Source of the DNA: an uncultured Hyphomicrobiales bacterium
GTDB taxonomy: Bacteria; Pseudomonadota; Alphaproteobacteria; Rhizobiales; Beijerinckiaceae
NCBI GenBank assembly: GCA_903931945.1
Contig: CAIZEI010000203.1
Span: 1 to 40,066, forward strand
DNA length: 40,066 nucleotides
Direction of reading: 5' to 3'
In this document: piece after piece, positions 18,092 to 27,982 of the stretch
How the letters are laid out: each line of letters starts with the position of its first letter
How positions within the stretch are numbered: the first letter of the stretch is position 1
The notes under the pieces: model-generated
What the model saw: the letters and a program-made list of their open reading frames with translations, nothing else
The model's database searches: none
Told to the model about the DNA's origin: nothing
Program-made: the position numbers and the translations under genes

Positions 18092-19684
18092 ATGACCGCC
18101 AATTTCCGCCGCATTTCCCGCGCGCTCCTGTCCGTATCGGATAAATCAGGTCTGATCGATTTTGCCAAAGCGCTTGCCGCGCACGGTATCGAGCTGATTT
18201 CGACCGGCGGCACCAGCAAAGCCCTGTCGGACGCGGGACTGGCTGTGCGCGATGTTTCTGACATCACGGGCTTTCCTGAAATGATGGACGGCCGTGTCAA
18301 AACGCTGCATCCGAAGGTGCATGGCGGCCTCCTCGCCATCCGGGAAAACCCCGAGCACGAAGCCTCGATGCTCGCTCATGGTATCGGCGCAATCGACCTG
18401 CTTGTGGTCAATCTTTATCCCTTCGAAGCGACGATTGCAGGCAAAGCGGCTTATGACCACTGCATCGAAAATATAGACATTGGCGGCCCGGCGATGATCC
18501 GGGCCGCCGCAAAAAACCATAACGATGTGGCGGTGGTCGTGGACACGGCTGATTATGCAACCGTGCTGGACGCGCTTTCAGCGCATAACGGCGCGACAGA
18601 TATCGCGCTGCGGCGATGGCTGGCGCAGAAGGCCTATGCGCGCACGGCGGCCTATGATGCAGCCATTTCCAACTGGTTTGCATCTGAACTCAATGAGGAT
18701 GCGCCAGACTATCGCGCCATCGGCGGCAAGCTCGCGGAAAAGATGCGCTATGGCGAAAACCCGCATCAGGCCGCTGGCTTTTACAAAACGCCGGAGATCC
18801 GCTTCGGCGTCTCAACGGCGCGGCAGGCGCAGGGCAAGACGCTTTCGTATAACAACGTCAACGACACTGACGCCGCATTTGAATGCGTCGCCGAATTTGA
18901 CCCCGCCCGCACGGCCGCGGTGGCGATTATCAAACACGCCAATCCCTGCGGCGTCGCCGAGGGTCTATCCCTGCGCGACGCCTATGAAAAGGCGCTACGC
19001 TGCGATCCCGTCTCCGCTTTTGGCGGCATTGTTGCGCTCAACCGCAAACTGGACGCCGATTCCGCCCGTGAAATCGTCAAGATTTTCACCGAGGTGATCA
19101 TTGCTCCGGATGCGGATGAAGAGGCTATCGAGCTTGTTGGCGCGAAGAAAAATTTGCGTTTGTTGCTGACCGGCGGCTTGCCCGATCCCCGCGCGAAGGG
19201 CCTCGTGGTTCGCACCGTTGCGGGCGGATTGCTGGCTCAGGGCCGCGACAACGCCGTTGTCGACGACATGGAATTGAGGGTTGTGACCAAACGCGCGCCA
19301 ACCCCGGGCGAACTTGCCGATCTCAAATTCGCCTTCAGGGTTTGCAAACACGTCAAGTCGAACGCCATTGTTTACGCGAAAAATGGCGCAACAGTGGGCG
19401 TCGGCGCAGGTCAGATGAGCCGCGTCGATTCTTCACGCATCGCAGCGTGGAAGGCGGCTGAAGCGGCCAAAGCGCTTGGTTTGAGCGTTTCTCTGGCAAA
19501 AGGCTCGGTTGTGGCCTCCGACGCGTTTTTCCCCTTTGCCGATGGCCTGCTCGCGGCCGCCGAGGCTGGCGCGACAGCAATCATCCAGCCCGGCGGCTCG
19601 ATGCGCGATCAGGACGTGATCGATGCAGCCGATGCGGCCGGTCTCGCCATGGTGATGACCGGCCACCGCCATTTCCGACACTAA
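18092..19684 (+). CDS. purH: Bifunctional AICAR transformylase/IMP cyclohydrolase
   Basis: A 530-residue enzyme for the last two steps of IMP synthesis. The N-terminal part is the MGS-like cyclohydrolase domain ([64 protein letters not shown]); the C-terminal part is the formyltransferase, with [14 protein letters not shown] and the catalytic KHANPCG, and it ends [11 protein letters not shown] as expected. ATG 18092 is preferred to the in-frame ATG at 18047: it gives the usual N terminus and has GAGG a few bases upstream. It is followed by 100 bases and then the TAXI protein gene. Confidence 0.96.
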   Translation: MTANFRRISRALLSVSDKSGLIDFAKALAAHGIELISTGGTSKALSDAGLAVRDVSDITGFPEMMDGRVKTLHPKVHGGLLAIRENPEHEASMLAHGIGAIDLLVVNLYPFEATIAGKAAYDHCIENIDIGGPAMIRAAAKNHNDVAVVVDTADYATVLDALSAHNGATDIALRRWLAQKAYARTAAYDAAISNWFASELNEDAPDYRAIGGKLAEKMRYGENPHQAAGFYKTPEIRFGVSTARQAQGKTLSYNNVNDTDAAFECVAEFDPARTAAVAIIKHANPCGVAEGLSLRDAYEKALRCDPVSAFGGIVALNRKLDADSAREIVKIFTEVIIAPDADEEAIELVGAKKNLRLLLTGGLPDPRAKGLVVRTVAGGLLAQGRDNAVVDDMELRVVTKRAPTPGELADLKFAFRVCKHVKSNAIVYAKNGATVGVGAGQMSRVDSSRIAAWKAAEAAKALGLSVSLAKGSVVASDAFFPFADGLLAAAEAGATAIIQPGGSMRDQDVIDAADAAGLAMVMTGHRHFRH

Positions 19685-19784
19685 TCGGGTAGCAAATCCG
19701 CGAACAATTGATCCGGGACATTGAATTTAAAGCTTTCCTCATTATTCTGTTGTCGGGGCAGCCGTTGCTCCCGGGGCCAGTTCG

Positions 19785-21161
19785 ATGCAATTGCGCCGAA
19801 CATTCGTTTTCTTCAGGTTCCTGTCGGCTTCCATATTTCCGTGGACCGCCGTCATTCTCGCTGTCTTCTTTGTGGCGGCGCTCGCCTTCATCGTGCCGCG
19901 CTATCTGAATGCGTTGACAACGCTGAATATTGCGGTAGCTGCCGGGGGCGATGACGCGCAACTGGTCAAAGCGCTTGCCAGGGCTTTGGCAAACTCTTCC
20001 ACCGGAGTGCGGCTGCGCCCCGTGGAGGTCGCAGATTCCCGCGCTGCAGCCGGAATGATGGAGCAAAAACAGGCGGACCTTGCGGTCGTGCGCGGCGACG
20101 GCGCCCTTCCCGCCGATGGCGCAACGGTGCTTGTCTTTCATCGCGACGCCGTTCTGATTGTGCTGTCGCCAGGTCGCAAGATCAGGATTCCCGGCGAGCT
20201 CGCGCGTAAGCGAATTGGCGTATGGCCGCAGTCGCGGGAGAACACAGCGCTCCTCGAAACGCTTCTGGCCGATTTTTCACTCCGGCCAGCCGACATCGAG
20301 CCTGTCCTTCTTGCAGGGGCTGACATCGCTTCGGCGATTCAGGGCAAGCGCCTCGACGCCCTGGCGATCGTTGCGCCCATCTCGGGCGCAGCGACGGACG
20401 CGGCCATCGCGGCCATGAAGGCCAGCGGCAAGGGCGCCATCTCCATACTCGATATCCCTGGCGCAGAAGGGATCGCGGCGCGCCATGGCCGCTTCAAGAA
20501 AATCGACATCCCCGAAGGTTTTTTTGGCGCTGCGCCCCTGTTGCCCGCAAAAGACATCGGCGTGCTCGGATTCGACTACCTGTTGCTGGCGCGAGGGTCC
20601 CTTGACGAAACCATCGTTTCAAATCTGACGAAATCACTGTTCGCTCTGCGCCGGGAAGTTCTGGCCAACACTCCGCTCGCCGCACGAATGGAAAAGCCGG
20701 ACGATGAAAAAACCTCGATCCGCGCATTGCATCCTGGCGCCGCCGCATATTATGGCGATACCGAAAAGACATTCCTCGATCGCTACGGCGACTGGTTTTA
20801 CATTGGCGCAATGTTGCTCGGCGGTCTTGGTTCGGCTTTGGCCGGGCTGCTGAGCATCGGCCAAGCCCGCGGTCGCCGCGCCGCAATGGGGCTGATCGAC
20901 AGTCTGATTGCAGTGAAGATCGAGGCTCACCGAACGCTGGATTTTGCGCGGCTGGCGGAACTTGACGGGGATATCGAGAGGCTTTCGACGTCAGGGCTGC
21001 AATTTGCCCGTGACAGTGACTTTGACGAGGCCGGCCTTGCCGCCTTGCAGCTCGCCATTGACGAGGCGCGCAAATCGGTCGGCGATCAGCGCAATGAATT
21101 GATGAGCGCCGCCAGCGCCAATGTCACGCCGCTGCGACCGGCGGATACACGGGCGGTGTGA
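19785..21161 (+). CDS. TAXI family TRAP-type solute-binding protein, membrane-anchored
   Basis: A 458-residue protein. An uncleaved N-terminal helix (FPWTAVILAVFFVAALAFIV) is followed by a TAXI-type binding domain (LNIAVAAGGDDAQLVKALARAL, RKIRIPGELARKRIGVWPQ), which puts the ligand site in the periplasm. A second membrane helix at about residues 335-357 (DWFYIGAMLLGGLGSALAGLLSIG) leads to a roughly 100-residue cytoplasmic tail predicted to be helical (IAVKIEAHRTLDFARLAELDGDIERL). Such two-helix TAXI proteins occur in Hyphomicrobiales without DctQM-type permease genes nearby, and none is here. The architecture suggests sensing or signalling as much as uptake; that is inference. Confidence 0.8.
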   Translation: MQLRRTFVFFRFLSASIFPWTAVILAVFFVAALAFIVPRYLNALTTLNIAVAAGGDDAQLVKALARALANSSTGVRLRPVEVADSRAAAGMMEQKQADLAVVRGDGALPADGATVLVFHRDAVLIVLSPGRKIRIPGELARKRIGVWPQSRENTALLETLLADFSLRPADIEPVLLAGADIASAIQGKRLDALAIVAPISGAATDAAIAAMKASGKGAISILDIPGAEGIAARHGRFKKIDIPEGFFGAAPLLPAKDIGVLGFDYLLLARGSLDETIVSNLTKSLFALRREVLANTPLAARMEKPDDEKTSIRALHPGAAAYYGDTEKTFLDRYGDWFYIGAMLLGGLGSALAGLLSIGQARGRRAAMGLIDSLIAVKIEAHRTLDFARLAELDGDIERLSTSGLQFARDSDFDEAGLAALQLAIDEARKSVGDQRNELMSAASANVTPLRPADTRAV

Positions 21162-21169
21162 AAAATCCA

Positions 21170-21205
21170 GAGCATTGACCGATCAAACCGGATCGGAAAA
21201 TGTTC
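21170..21205. terminator. Imperfect palindrome between convergent genes, possible bidirectional terminator
   Basis: GAGCATT (21170-21176) and CCGATC (21179-21184) are mirrored by GATCGG (21191-21196) and AATGTTC (21199-21205), with one mismatch in the outer arm. It lies just after the TAXI stop and before the end of the convergent desaturase-family gene. It resembles the GAGCAT...ATGCTC palindromes dispersed in Hyphomicrobiales genomes. Confidence 0.4.
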
Positions 21206-21268
21206 AAGTTTCCCGAATTTATTGCATTTTCTGAACGCGAACCGGCATCCCCTTCGCCTCAAAACGCT

Positions 21269-22270
21269 CTACCTCCGCGCCGGCGCGCTGTCGCCCACCG
21301 CTCGCGCCGGAGCGAACATCCCCCAGACCCGCGCAAAAGGCTGAGTCAGCAGGCCGGAAGGCCAGTGCGCCTCGGCGCCCTCGCCCGCAACGCCATAGGT
21401 CAGCTGTTCCGGCTTGCGCGCGGGAACACGCACGGTCCCGAACACAGTGTCGAACAGCCACAGGCAGGAGCCGAGATTGCAGTTGAAATGGGCGGGGTCC
21501 GTGGAATGATGGATCTGGTGATGCGCCGGACTGAGGAATATCTTGCCCCAGACGCCCGTGAACGGGATCCAGATATTGCTGTGCTGCAAATGAATATAGG
21601 CATGCAGAAAAACAATGAGCAGCAGATTCTTGCCATCAATCAGGAAGGGATGCGGCGGCTCGCCGAGGCTCCACGTCGCGCAACCATTGCACACCGCGAT
21701 GACAATGGCCAGAATATTGCCGAACTTGATCATCTCGACCGGATGCACGCGCCAGACCGTGAAGGGCGTCAGAACTTCCGCCGTATGATGCACCTTGTGG
21801 AATTCCCAAAGGGCCGGAAATTTGTGGCTCGTGTAATGATCGATCCAGTAGCCAAATTCATAGGCGAGAAACAGAACAAGCGTCTGAATCGTCCGTCGTA
21901 TCGCAACCGGCAGCGGCGACAGCCCGGGCGCGCCGAAAATGGCGGTCAGTCCATCGATGACCTGCCCGTTGATCCATTTGGCTGACACAACAACCCAGCC
22001 AAAAAGCGCGCCGAACAGCAGCACATTGAACAAAAAATAGAATACATCCGCTGCGCAGCTCGCCGAGCGCGTGAGCTTTCGCGGAAACAGCATCCTCGCC
22101 AACGACCGTGGATCGATCCTGCGGCCGCGCCGGCGCCTGCGCCATGCGATCGCGACCGCTCCCACAACCAGCGCGCAACCCAGCGATGACAGCGAAAAGA
22201 CCGAGCCCGCAGACCGGAATACGCCAACAAGCGGCTCGATAATCGATGCGACAAAACCCGGCAAATGCAT
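21269..22270 (-). CDS. Fatty acid hydroxylase/sterol desaturase-family membrane protein
   Basis: A 333-residue integral membrane protein with the histidine cluster of the di-iron family: HYTSH, EFHKVHH and, later, HHQIHH, plus additional histidines in VWRVHPVE and HLQHSN. These bind two irons at the cytoplasmic face and hydroxylate or desaturate lipid chains or sterol/hopanoid-like substrates. Hydrophobic helices are visible near the N terminus (VFSLSSLGCALVVGAVAIAW) and around VFYFLFNVLLFGALFGWVVV. The last 80 residues (after FGTVRVPARKPEQLTYG) are soluble. The start at 22270 has no strong ribosome-binding site, so it is uncertain. The gene is convergent with the TAXI gene. Confidence 0.82.
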   Translation of the reverse strand: MHLPGFVASIIEPLVGVFRSAGSVFSLSSLGCALVVGAVAIAWRRRRRGRRIDPRSLARMLFPRKLTRSASCAADVFYFLFNVLLFGALFGWVVVSAKWINGQVIDGLTAIFGAPGLSPLPVAIRRTIQTLVLFLAYEFGYWIDHYTSHKFPALWEFHKVHHTAEVLTPFTVWRVHPVEMIKFGNILAIVIAVCNGCATWSLGEPPHPFLIDGKNLLLIVFLHAYIHLQHSNIWIPFTGVWGKIFLSPAHHQIHHSTDPAHFNCNLGSCLWLFDTVFGTVRVPARKPEQLTYGVAGEGAEAHWPSGLLTQPFARVWGMFAPARAVGDSAPARR

Positions 22271-22400
22271 GACGAACCGTGGCGGCAGGATCGTCTGAAT
22301 CTAGCGCCAGGCGAGTTAATATTTCGTTAGGACATTTCGCACGGCGAACTCGCTGGTCGTCGAAACAATCGTTTGCGCGCCATGCCGCCGCCAGAGCCCG

Positions 22401-23309
22401 TTATACGGGTGGAAATCCAAACAATCGCTGGGGGTTATCGACCAGAATGCGTTTTCTCAATCGGGGATCGGGTGCAATTTGCGCAAGAAGGTCCAGCAAA
22501 TCGCCTTCATTTGGCACCCTGCCAGGCGTGAACGTATTGCCGTGCGGCCAATCGCTCCCCCAAATGACCCGGTCCGGCGCCGCCGCAACAACCGCCTGCG
22601 CAAATGGAACCATGTCCATAAACGGCAGGCTTCCTTCCACATGCGCTTTCGGCGTCGCGCTGATCTTGTCAAAGCTGCACAGCTTGACCCAGAACCGGTC
22701 ATCCCTGAGGAAATCGAGCAGCAGCAAAAACGCCGGCTGATTGAGGCCATCTGCGCCCCGCACGCGCGCCATATGATCGATGATCGTGACGATGGGCAGC
22801 GCCCGAATATAGGTCTCGTGATGGATGAGATCTTCCGGGTCGACGTGCAGATCGAGCACCCAGTCGCGTTTGCGCAGGTGCGGCAAATGTTGCGTTAAAT
22901 GCTCCTCACTGCCCGGCCTGTCATCCATCAGATGAAAGCGGGCGCCGCGCACGCCGCCTGCGGTCAATGCGTCGAGCGCCCTGTCGTCAAACGAAGCATC
23001 GATATTGGCGATGCCACGCGCCGAATCGCCTGAAAGTTCAATGGCGTTCAGGATGACGCTGTTGTCGTAACCATGCGCAGTCGGAGTTACGAAAACGGCG
23101 CGGCTCAATCCGGTGATCGCCTGCATATTCCGGTAATGTTCGATCGGCGCAGCGGGCGGCGTGTATCTGCGATCGCCAGCGTAAGGAAAAAGATCGGGCG
23201 GGCCGAAGATATGCGCATGCGTGTCGCAGGCCCCCGGCGGAAGCGTCCAGTGAGGCGCCCGTGTATTCGGGTCGGGCGGCAAACTGACCCGCAAGGTCGA
23301 TGGCTTCAT
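22401..23309 (-). CDS. Amidohydrolase, 2-pyrone-4,6-dicarboxylate lactonase (LigI)-like
   Basis: A 302-residue TIM-barrel hydrolase of amidohydrolase superfamily group 2. The metal or substrate site CDTHAHIFG (about 28-36) follows the family's PPGACDTHAHIFGP pattern; HLMDDRPG, LDLHVDPED, TIIDHMAR and the C-terminal IWGSDWPHGN match the remaining active-site strands, with Asp in GSDWPHGN expected to be catalytic. LigI opens the lactone ring of 2-pyrone-4,6-dicarboxylate in protocatechuate 4,5-cleavage; relatives act on other lactones. AGGAG is 7 bases before the ATG. It is the last gene of the seven-gene minus-strand run. Confidence 0.83.
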   Translation of the reverse strand: MKPSTLRVSLPPDPNTRAPHWTLPPGACDTHAHIFGPPDLFPYAGDRRYTPPAAPIEHYRNMQAITGLSRAVFVTPTAHGYDNSVILNAIELSGDSARGIANIDASFDDRALDALTAGGVRGARFHLMDDRPGSEEHLTQHLPHLRKRDWVLDLHVDPEDLIHHETYIRALPIVTIIDHMARVRGADGLNQPAFLLLLDFLRDDRFWVKLCSFDKISATPKAHVEGSLPFMDMVPFAQAVVAAAPDRVIWGSDWPHGNTFTPGRVPNEGDLLDLLAQIAPDPRLRKRILVDNPQRLFGFPPV

Positions 23310-23388
23310 ATCGCACTCCTGTTAAAAAAGCGCGGCGCCCAGGCAAGCCTCGAGAGGCGCACGCTGTTGCGCCATTTCGCGCAAAATA

Positions 23389-24438
23389 TCAGCGAACGCC
23401 GCCCGTGTTGACCACCGGTCCCGTGTATTTTTCCATTCGATTGCGCAGGTCCTTCAACACAGTCTCGTTCGAAACAAATTCAACATAACCATTCGCTGCA
23501 TTGTAGGAAGGCAACGGCTTGAATCCCGATGGCGGCGGGACATCGTCGCGCGCCGAGAATACGCCCGTGCGCTTTTGTTGTGCCGGATTCATATACCATG
23601 TGAGAAACAGTTTGGCGGCCTCCGGATGCGGAGCGCTTTTAAAGACGCCGCTCGTCAGTGTGAAGAACGGCGTGGGATCGTCCTGCGAAAAAACCATCTC
23701 AACAGGCGCGCCGGCAGCTTTCAGTTCGTTGAGAGTTGATGTCGCATCGGGCGTCACAAAATTATCGCCTGCCGCCACGCTTCTTGAAACGCCAAGATGG
23801 CCCTGAACGAAATTCGGTTTGTTCGCCATATAGCGGTCCATATAGGACCAGCCATATTTCTGGACGATTGTGTAAAACAGGTAGAGCGTCGCATCGTCGT
23901 CCGCAGGATAACAGGTGATAATCCGACCGGCGAACTGCGGCTTGAGCAGGTCAAGCGCCGAGCGCGGGATATCCTGCGGAGCGACCAGGCTGGTATTCAC
24001 GCCATAGGCGATGGCGTTGACCTTCGTCGTTGTGTAGGCGCCATCGCTATCGCGGAACGCCGGCAGGATATGATCGTACCCTTCAGGCTTGAAATCGAGG
24101 AGAACGCCCTGCTTTTTCCACACGACAAAATCCTGCGCTGTCTGGAAAAACGCCATATCGGTTTCAAGCTTGCCGGCTTTCATTTGCTCATGAATTTTTG
24201 CATTGAGGACGTTGGAAAAGCCGCCCGTAATAGAGACCTTGATTGTGGGAAACTGCTTTTCAAAGTCTTTCACAAAAGTCTCGTAAGGCGCCACCGGCCC
24301 ACCCGAGTAGAGCACCAGCGATGTCTCGCCGGCAGACTTTGCCCGGACGTAAAGCTCATCCACGGTTTGTGCATGCGTCGCTCCCGCAACCACGGAAATT
24401 GCGGCGATCGCAGCCATTCGCATTGTCCCGCGCGCCAT
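23389..24438 (-). CDS. Extracellular solute-binding protein, iron(III)-type (AfuA/FbpA-like family)
   Basis: A 349-residue periplasmic protein. Signal peptide MRMAAIAAISVVAGATHAQ. The mature part starts TVDELYVRAKSAGETSLVLYSGG and includes FVKDFEKQFPTIKVSITGG and AYGVNTSLV, typical of COG1840 binding proteins. The family includes iron(III) binders but also phosphonate, thiamine and organic-acid binders; the tyrosine cluster of true iron binders is not evident here, so an organic ligand is likelier. GAGGAA lies 6 bases before ATG 24438, preferred over an upstream in-frame start. No ABC permease or ATPase accompanies it. Confidence 0.8.
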   Translation of the reverse strand: MARGTMRMAAIAAISVVAGATHAQTVDELYVRAKSAGETSLVLYSGGPVAPYETFVKDFEKQFPTIKVSITGGFSNVLNAKIHEQMKAGKLETDMAFFQTAQDFVVWKKQGVLLDFKPEGYDHILPAFRDSDGAYTTTKVNAIAYGVNTSLVAPQDIPRSALDLLKPQFAGRIITCYPADDDATLYLFYTIVQKYGWSYMDRYMANKPNFVQGHLGVSRSVAAGDNFVTPDATSTLNELKAAGAPVEMVFSQDDPTPFFTLTSGVFKSAPHPEAAKLFLTWYMNPAQQKRTGVFSARDDVPPPSGFKPLPSYNAANGYVEFVSNETVLKDLRNRMEKYTGPVVNTGGVR

Positions 24439-24555
24439 GCCGTTTCCTCTTGTTTGAACCTTTACAGGCGATCGTTGACGCCAGAATGACCTGCCGAACC
24501 TTGCATTGCAAGCCTTGTTCAAAGACCAGACGCGCGAGCGCAACGATCGCGCCTA

Positions 24556-25608
24556 TTATTGGGCGCCTTGTGGAGTCATTGCATCCGGGCGCATTTGCAT
24601 GGCCCGCGCCACCTCAGTGCGAACCGCGGGCGGCGCGTCAAGAATACCATTCACCAGCCGCTCGAGTTCCTCGCCTCGCGTTGATGCGATCTCGAGATTC
24701 AGTTTCGCCGCGTCGGCGAGAAAATCAGGGTCTCTCATCGCAGCGTCAAACGCCCGGCGCAACGCCGCGACCCGCTCGGAAGGCGCGCCGGCGTTCGTCA
24801 CGATGGGACGCGCAATCACGACGGCCTTCGAGATAAAATTGAAAACGCTTCGTTGCGTTTCGTCCCTGGCGAGATCCGACAGCAGCGGCGTCTGTGCAAA
24901 CTGGGGAGTTTTCCTGAGGCCCACCTGTAGAAGAAAATTGTATTTCTCGATGACTTCGCCAATAGTTGGCGCCAGAACCTGCGGGTTGCTGGTGCTCCGT
25001 CCTTCCACCTCGCCACGCTCCATCGCCAGACTCATATCCGGTCCGCTCGGATAGCCGAAAATGATCCTGAACTTCGTACCAAGCAGATTGTTGAACATCG
25101 CCACCAGTTCCATGGTAATTGAACCGGAACCGGTCGCGGCCATGACAGTCACGCGGTCCCTTGCATCCCGCCATGTTTTTGTAGGCGACTTTTTTGAAAC
25201 GAAAAAGAATTCATTGGTCTCGCTCATATTGCCGATCCAGTTGAGCGTTCGCAAATCCACCTTGAGAGATTTGTCCAGACCAAGCGCCTGATCCATCGGA
25301 AATGACTGCGTCATCATCGTAATGGCTGTGCCGTCCTTTGGCGCGACGTTCGCCACATAATTCAACGCGACAAGCCCGCCCCCGCCTGGCATATTGATGG
25401 GAACGATAGCGGGATTTCCGGGCAAATGCCGCGTCAGGTAGGGCGCAAGGGCGCGCGAATAAACATCGTAATTGCCGCCCGGCGCAGCGCGAATATAAAA
25501 CATGAGTGACTTGCCGCGATAAAAGTCGGCGACAGGATCGGCCATGGCGGAACTGCAGATCGCAATGGCGATCAAAAACGCGGCGGCGCGGCAGGCATGA
25601 TGCAGCAT
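24556..25608 (-). CDS. Tripartite tricarboxylate transporter-type substrate-binding protein (Bug family), divergent
   Basis: A 350-residue periplasmic protein with signal MLHHACRAAAFLIAIAICSSAMA. The first ligand loop RAAPGGNYDVYSRAL and the second INMPGGGGLVALNYVANVAPKDG are the Bug hallmarks that grip a carboxylate through backbone amides. It is longer than the usual 320-330 residues and belongs to the branch with a mid-protein FGYPSGPDMSLAMERGEVEG segment, shared with the Bug protein at 27983-29047. Good ribosome-binding site (GGGGGAG). Bug proteins normally work with TctA/TctB membrane proteins, which are not in this window. Confidence 0.82.
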   Translation of the reverse strand: MLHHACRAAAFLIAIAICSSAMADPVADFYRGKSLMFYIRAAPGGNYDVYSRALAPYLTRHLPGNPAIVPINMPGGGGLVALNYVANVAPKDGTAITMMTQSFPMDQALGLDKSLKVDLRTLNWIGNMSETNEFFFVSKKSPTKTWRDARDRVTVMAATGSGSITMELVAMFNNLLGTKFRIIFGYPSGPDMSLAMERGEVEGRSTSNPQVLAPTIGEVIEKYNFLLQVGLRKTPQFAQTPLLSDLARDETQRSVFNFISKAVVIARPIVTNAGAPSERVAALRRAFDAAMRDPDFLADAAKLNLEIASTRGEELERLVNGILDAPPAVRTEVARAMQMRPDAMTPQGAQ

Positions 25609-25665
25609 TGATGCTCCCCCGTTTGAACCCTGCGTGCGACATGCCGCGAGCGTCGGTAGTCCGGT

Positions 25666-26472
25666 TCAACTGGCGGCTGCGCGCGCCCATTTGCCCGTAT
25701 CGACTTCCCAGCCCCGCTGTGAGAGATCGCAACCGTTGCCCTCGGGATCGCGCATGCGCGCTTCCGATTGTGTGCGAATCGCAGGCCGCGGTTTGACGAT
25801 TGCGCCCGCGCGAACGACCTCCTCGGCGGTGACGCTGGAATTCTGCACAAGAAAACCGAAATGCGCGACGCCAAAGCGCGCTTCGTGACCCTCGTCGTCG
25901 TTATAGAACGCCTGGATTGCGACATTGGTGAAGCCGTCGCCAACATGCTTGTTGCGATAGCCGGCTTCGGTACGGTGTTTGTGTGCGGCGAACAATTCGC
26001 GAAAGCCGAACATCGTTTGATAGAATTCGAGAATGGATTCCGTGTTGAGCGCATTGAGGGCGATATGTGCGATATGCGGCGTCCGGGATTGCGCCGGGCC
26101 CGGCAGGCCGAAATTGCGCTGCGAGAGACTTACGGGGTTGCATTCGGGATCGAAAATGCGAACCTCGCCATGCTGCAAATCACCGGCTTCCGCGACAACT
26201 GTGCCCCGGGGATAATGCGCTTTGTACCGCGCGACAATAGCGTTCACGTCGTCAACCGCTATCCCCAGATGATGGAGGCCAAGATCCATATGCGGCTCGC
26301 GCAATTCCGGACGGCGCCTGAACAGGGTCAGATTGAAGCTCCCATCGGTCAGCGAAACATCGCCCGTCACAGATCGATCAAGCTCATCCATGCCAAATTG
26401 CGTGCGATAAAAGCGCGCAAGCTCCGTTGCGTCATTGCAAAGCATCGCAAGATAGCCAATTCGCGGCGTCAT
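25666..26472 (-). CDS. Two-domain VOC (glyoxalase/extradiol dioxygenase fold) protein
   Basis: A 268-residue cytoplasmic protein with two VOC modules. Module 1 runs from IGYLAMLCNDATELARFYR to IFDPECNPVSL; module 2 from HIAHIALNALNTESILEFY to MRDPEGNGCDLSQRG. In module 2, His of AHIAL, His of VAHFGF and an acid at GCDL fall where metal ligands are expected, while module 1 has a poorer set; the same asymmetry is seen in type I extradiol ring-cleavage dioxygenases. Ring cleavage is therefore possible and would fit the lactonase downstream, but lyase or isomerase functions of the fold are not excluded. AGGAGA precedes the ATG by about 7 bases. Confidence 0.78.
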   Translation of the reverse strand: MTPRIGYLAMLCNDATELARFYRTQFGMDELDRSVTGDVSLTDGSFNLTLFRRRPELREPHMDLGLHHLGIAVDDVNAIVARYKAHYPRGTVVAEAGDLQHGEVRIFDPECNPVSLSQRNFGLPGPAQSRTPHIAHIALNALNTESILEFYQTMFGFRELFAAHKHRTEAGYRNKHVGDGFTNVAIQAFYNDDEGHEARFGVAHFGFLVQNSSVTAEEVVRAGAIVKPRPAIRTQSEARMRDPEGNGCDLSQRGWEVDTGKWARAAAS

Positions 26473-26520
26473 TCCATTTCTCCTCGATACGGGCCAGCGA
26501 CTGATGCCTGTTGAATAAAA

Positions 26521-27948
26521 TTACGCAGTTCCAATTTTCGCATGGCCGGACTCAATCCGCACAGCGCTCATCAACTCGTCGATTGCGTCCGATCGATCGA
26601 GCCGGAGCGCCGCCGCGATGATTCTGTCGCGCTGCTCAGCCGCCAAATGCGGCGCGGTGATCGCCTGAAATTTGCCGACGACATCGGCCTCTTGCAAGCC
26701 ATCGCGCGCAAAGCCTGGCGGATAACCGATTTCGGAAACCAGATTCTTCCCCTCGGATGTCGTGACACGCAACGCGCAGGGGTAAGCGCCGCTGGCGCGC
26801 GCGCCGAGATCCGGGTCGGTCGTCATGACGAACCGGTCCATAAGGCCAACGACCTCGGGATCAAGCCAGCGATCATTCTCGAACTGACGCAGGCCAAATT
26901 CGCCATCGAGCAAGGAGACCGCGACCAGAAAATTGAAACTGTGATCGGCGGCTTCCCGCGTTTGCGGCCTCCTGCGGGCCGCATCATTCTGTTGCCGTTT
27001 GACGATGGGATAATCCGCCATCGCGACTTCAATGCGCCCGAAGCCTGCAATGTCGCCGCGCGTCATTTCATGCAGTTTCAAGGCTGCGGCCACTGCCGCC
27101 TGACCTGTCGCCAGGCAGGGGTACATCTTGATGCTGGCGCGCAAAATATTGGGCGTCGCGGGAACAGGTTCACAAAGCATGTTCGCCAAAGCTCCGGTGA
27201 ACAGATCCCGCAAGCCATGTTCCGATTCAAGAATGGCGAGTGGACCGGTTGCGCCGCGCGCCGCCAGCAACGCGCCCTGCACGCCGCTTTGCGCCACCAG
27301 AGCATTGGCGATCGATTTGGCCGATGAGACATGGCCAGCCCGGACAATCGATGGCGTTGCCGCGCGGGACGCGCCAAAAGCGATGGCGTGGGCAAGCCTT
27401 TCGCGATCCAGTCGCATCAGCCGGCCCGCCATTGCTGGCGCGACAATCCCCGAAATTGTCACGTCATCCCATACGCGGTTTGGACTTCGCGCATTCTTCA
27501 GACGGCCAAATATTTCGTAGCCAAGAACAATCGCTTCAAGAATCTCCCGGCCGCTGGACCCCATGGCTTCGCCTACCGCCAGCGCCACAGGAATGTTGTC
27601 ACTGGGATGCCCGCCCATATCCGGACCGCCGCCGCTGCCCCCAATGTAATCGTTGAGGTCGAGCACGCGGATCAGCGCGCCGTTGGCAAGGACGGCGTTC
27701 AAAATATTTGTGCGCTTCTGTTGTCCGATAACCGTGCATGTCGGCGCGCCGCCAAGGTCATCAACCATGCCCAGAATCGCTTGCGACGCCTCCTCGTTGA
27801 CGCCAGCGACGCCACAGCCGAGTGTGTCGAGGACAAGGAGCCGGGCCTGCGCGATGGCGCGTTCGGGCAGCGCGGCGCCAGGCGTCGAGGCGACCCATTG
27901 CGCGAGCGCGAGCGCGGCGCTGTTCTCGTCCTCATGGCGTTTCGACAT
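26521..27948 (-). CDS. MmgE/PrpD family protein
   Basis: A 475-residue protein of the family that includes 2-methylcitrate dehydratase (PrpD), aconitate decarboxylase and iminodisuccinate epimerase. Typical stretches are LVLDTLGCGVAG near residue 40, the NGALIRVLDLNDY motif, GGHPSDNIPVALAVGE, and the helical bundle region around GYEIFGRLKNA. The HPSDN motif carries the conserved His and Asp of the active site. No other methylcitrate-cycle genes are nearby, so action on another substituted polycarboxylate is more likely. GAAGGAA lies 8 bases before the ATG; the next gene (VOC) is 48 bases on. Confidence 0.83.
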   Translation of the reverse strand: MSKRHEDENSAALALAQWVASTPGAALPERAIAQARLLVLDTLGCGVAGVNEEASQAILGMVDDLGGAPTCTVIGQQKRTNILNAVLANGALIRVLDLNDYIGGSGGGPDMGGHPSDNIPVALAVGEAMGSSGREILEAIVLGYEIFGRLKNARSPNRVWDDVTISGIVAPAMAGRLMRLDRERLAHAIAFGASRAATPSIVRAGHVSSAKSIANALVAQSGVQGALLAARGATGPLAILESEHGLRDLFTGALANMLCEPVPATPNILRASIKMYPCLATGQAAVAAALKLHEMTRGDIAGFGRIEVAMADYPIVKRQQNDAARRRPQTREAADHSFNFLVAVSLLDGEFGLRQFENDRWLDPEVVGLMDRFVMTTDPDLGARASGAYPCALRVTTSEGKNLVSEIGYPPGFARDGLQEADVVGKFQAITAPHLAAEQRDRIIAAALRLDRSDAIDELMSAVRIESGHAKIGTA

Positions 27949-27982
27949 TCGGTTGTTCCTTCAGAATTCGTGGCTGCAAGTG

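Noticed and set aside
23389-24438. A true iron(III) transporter component
   Set aside because: No partner permease or ATPase is present, the tyrosine pattern of ferric binders was not evident, and the context is organic-acid catabolism.
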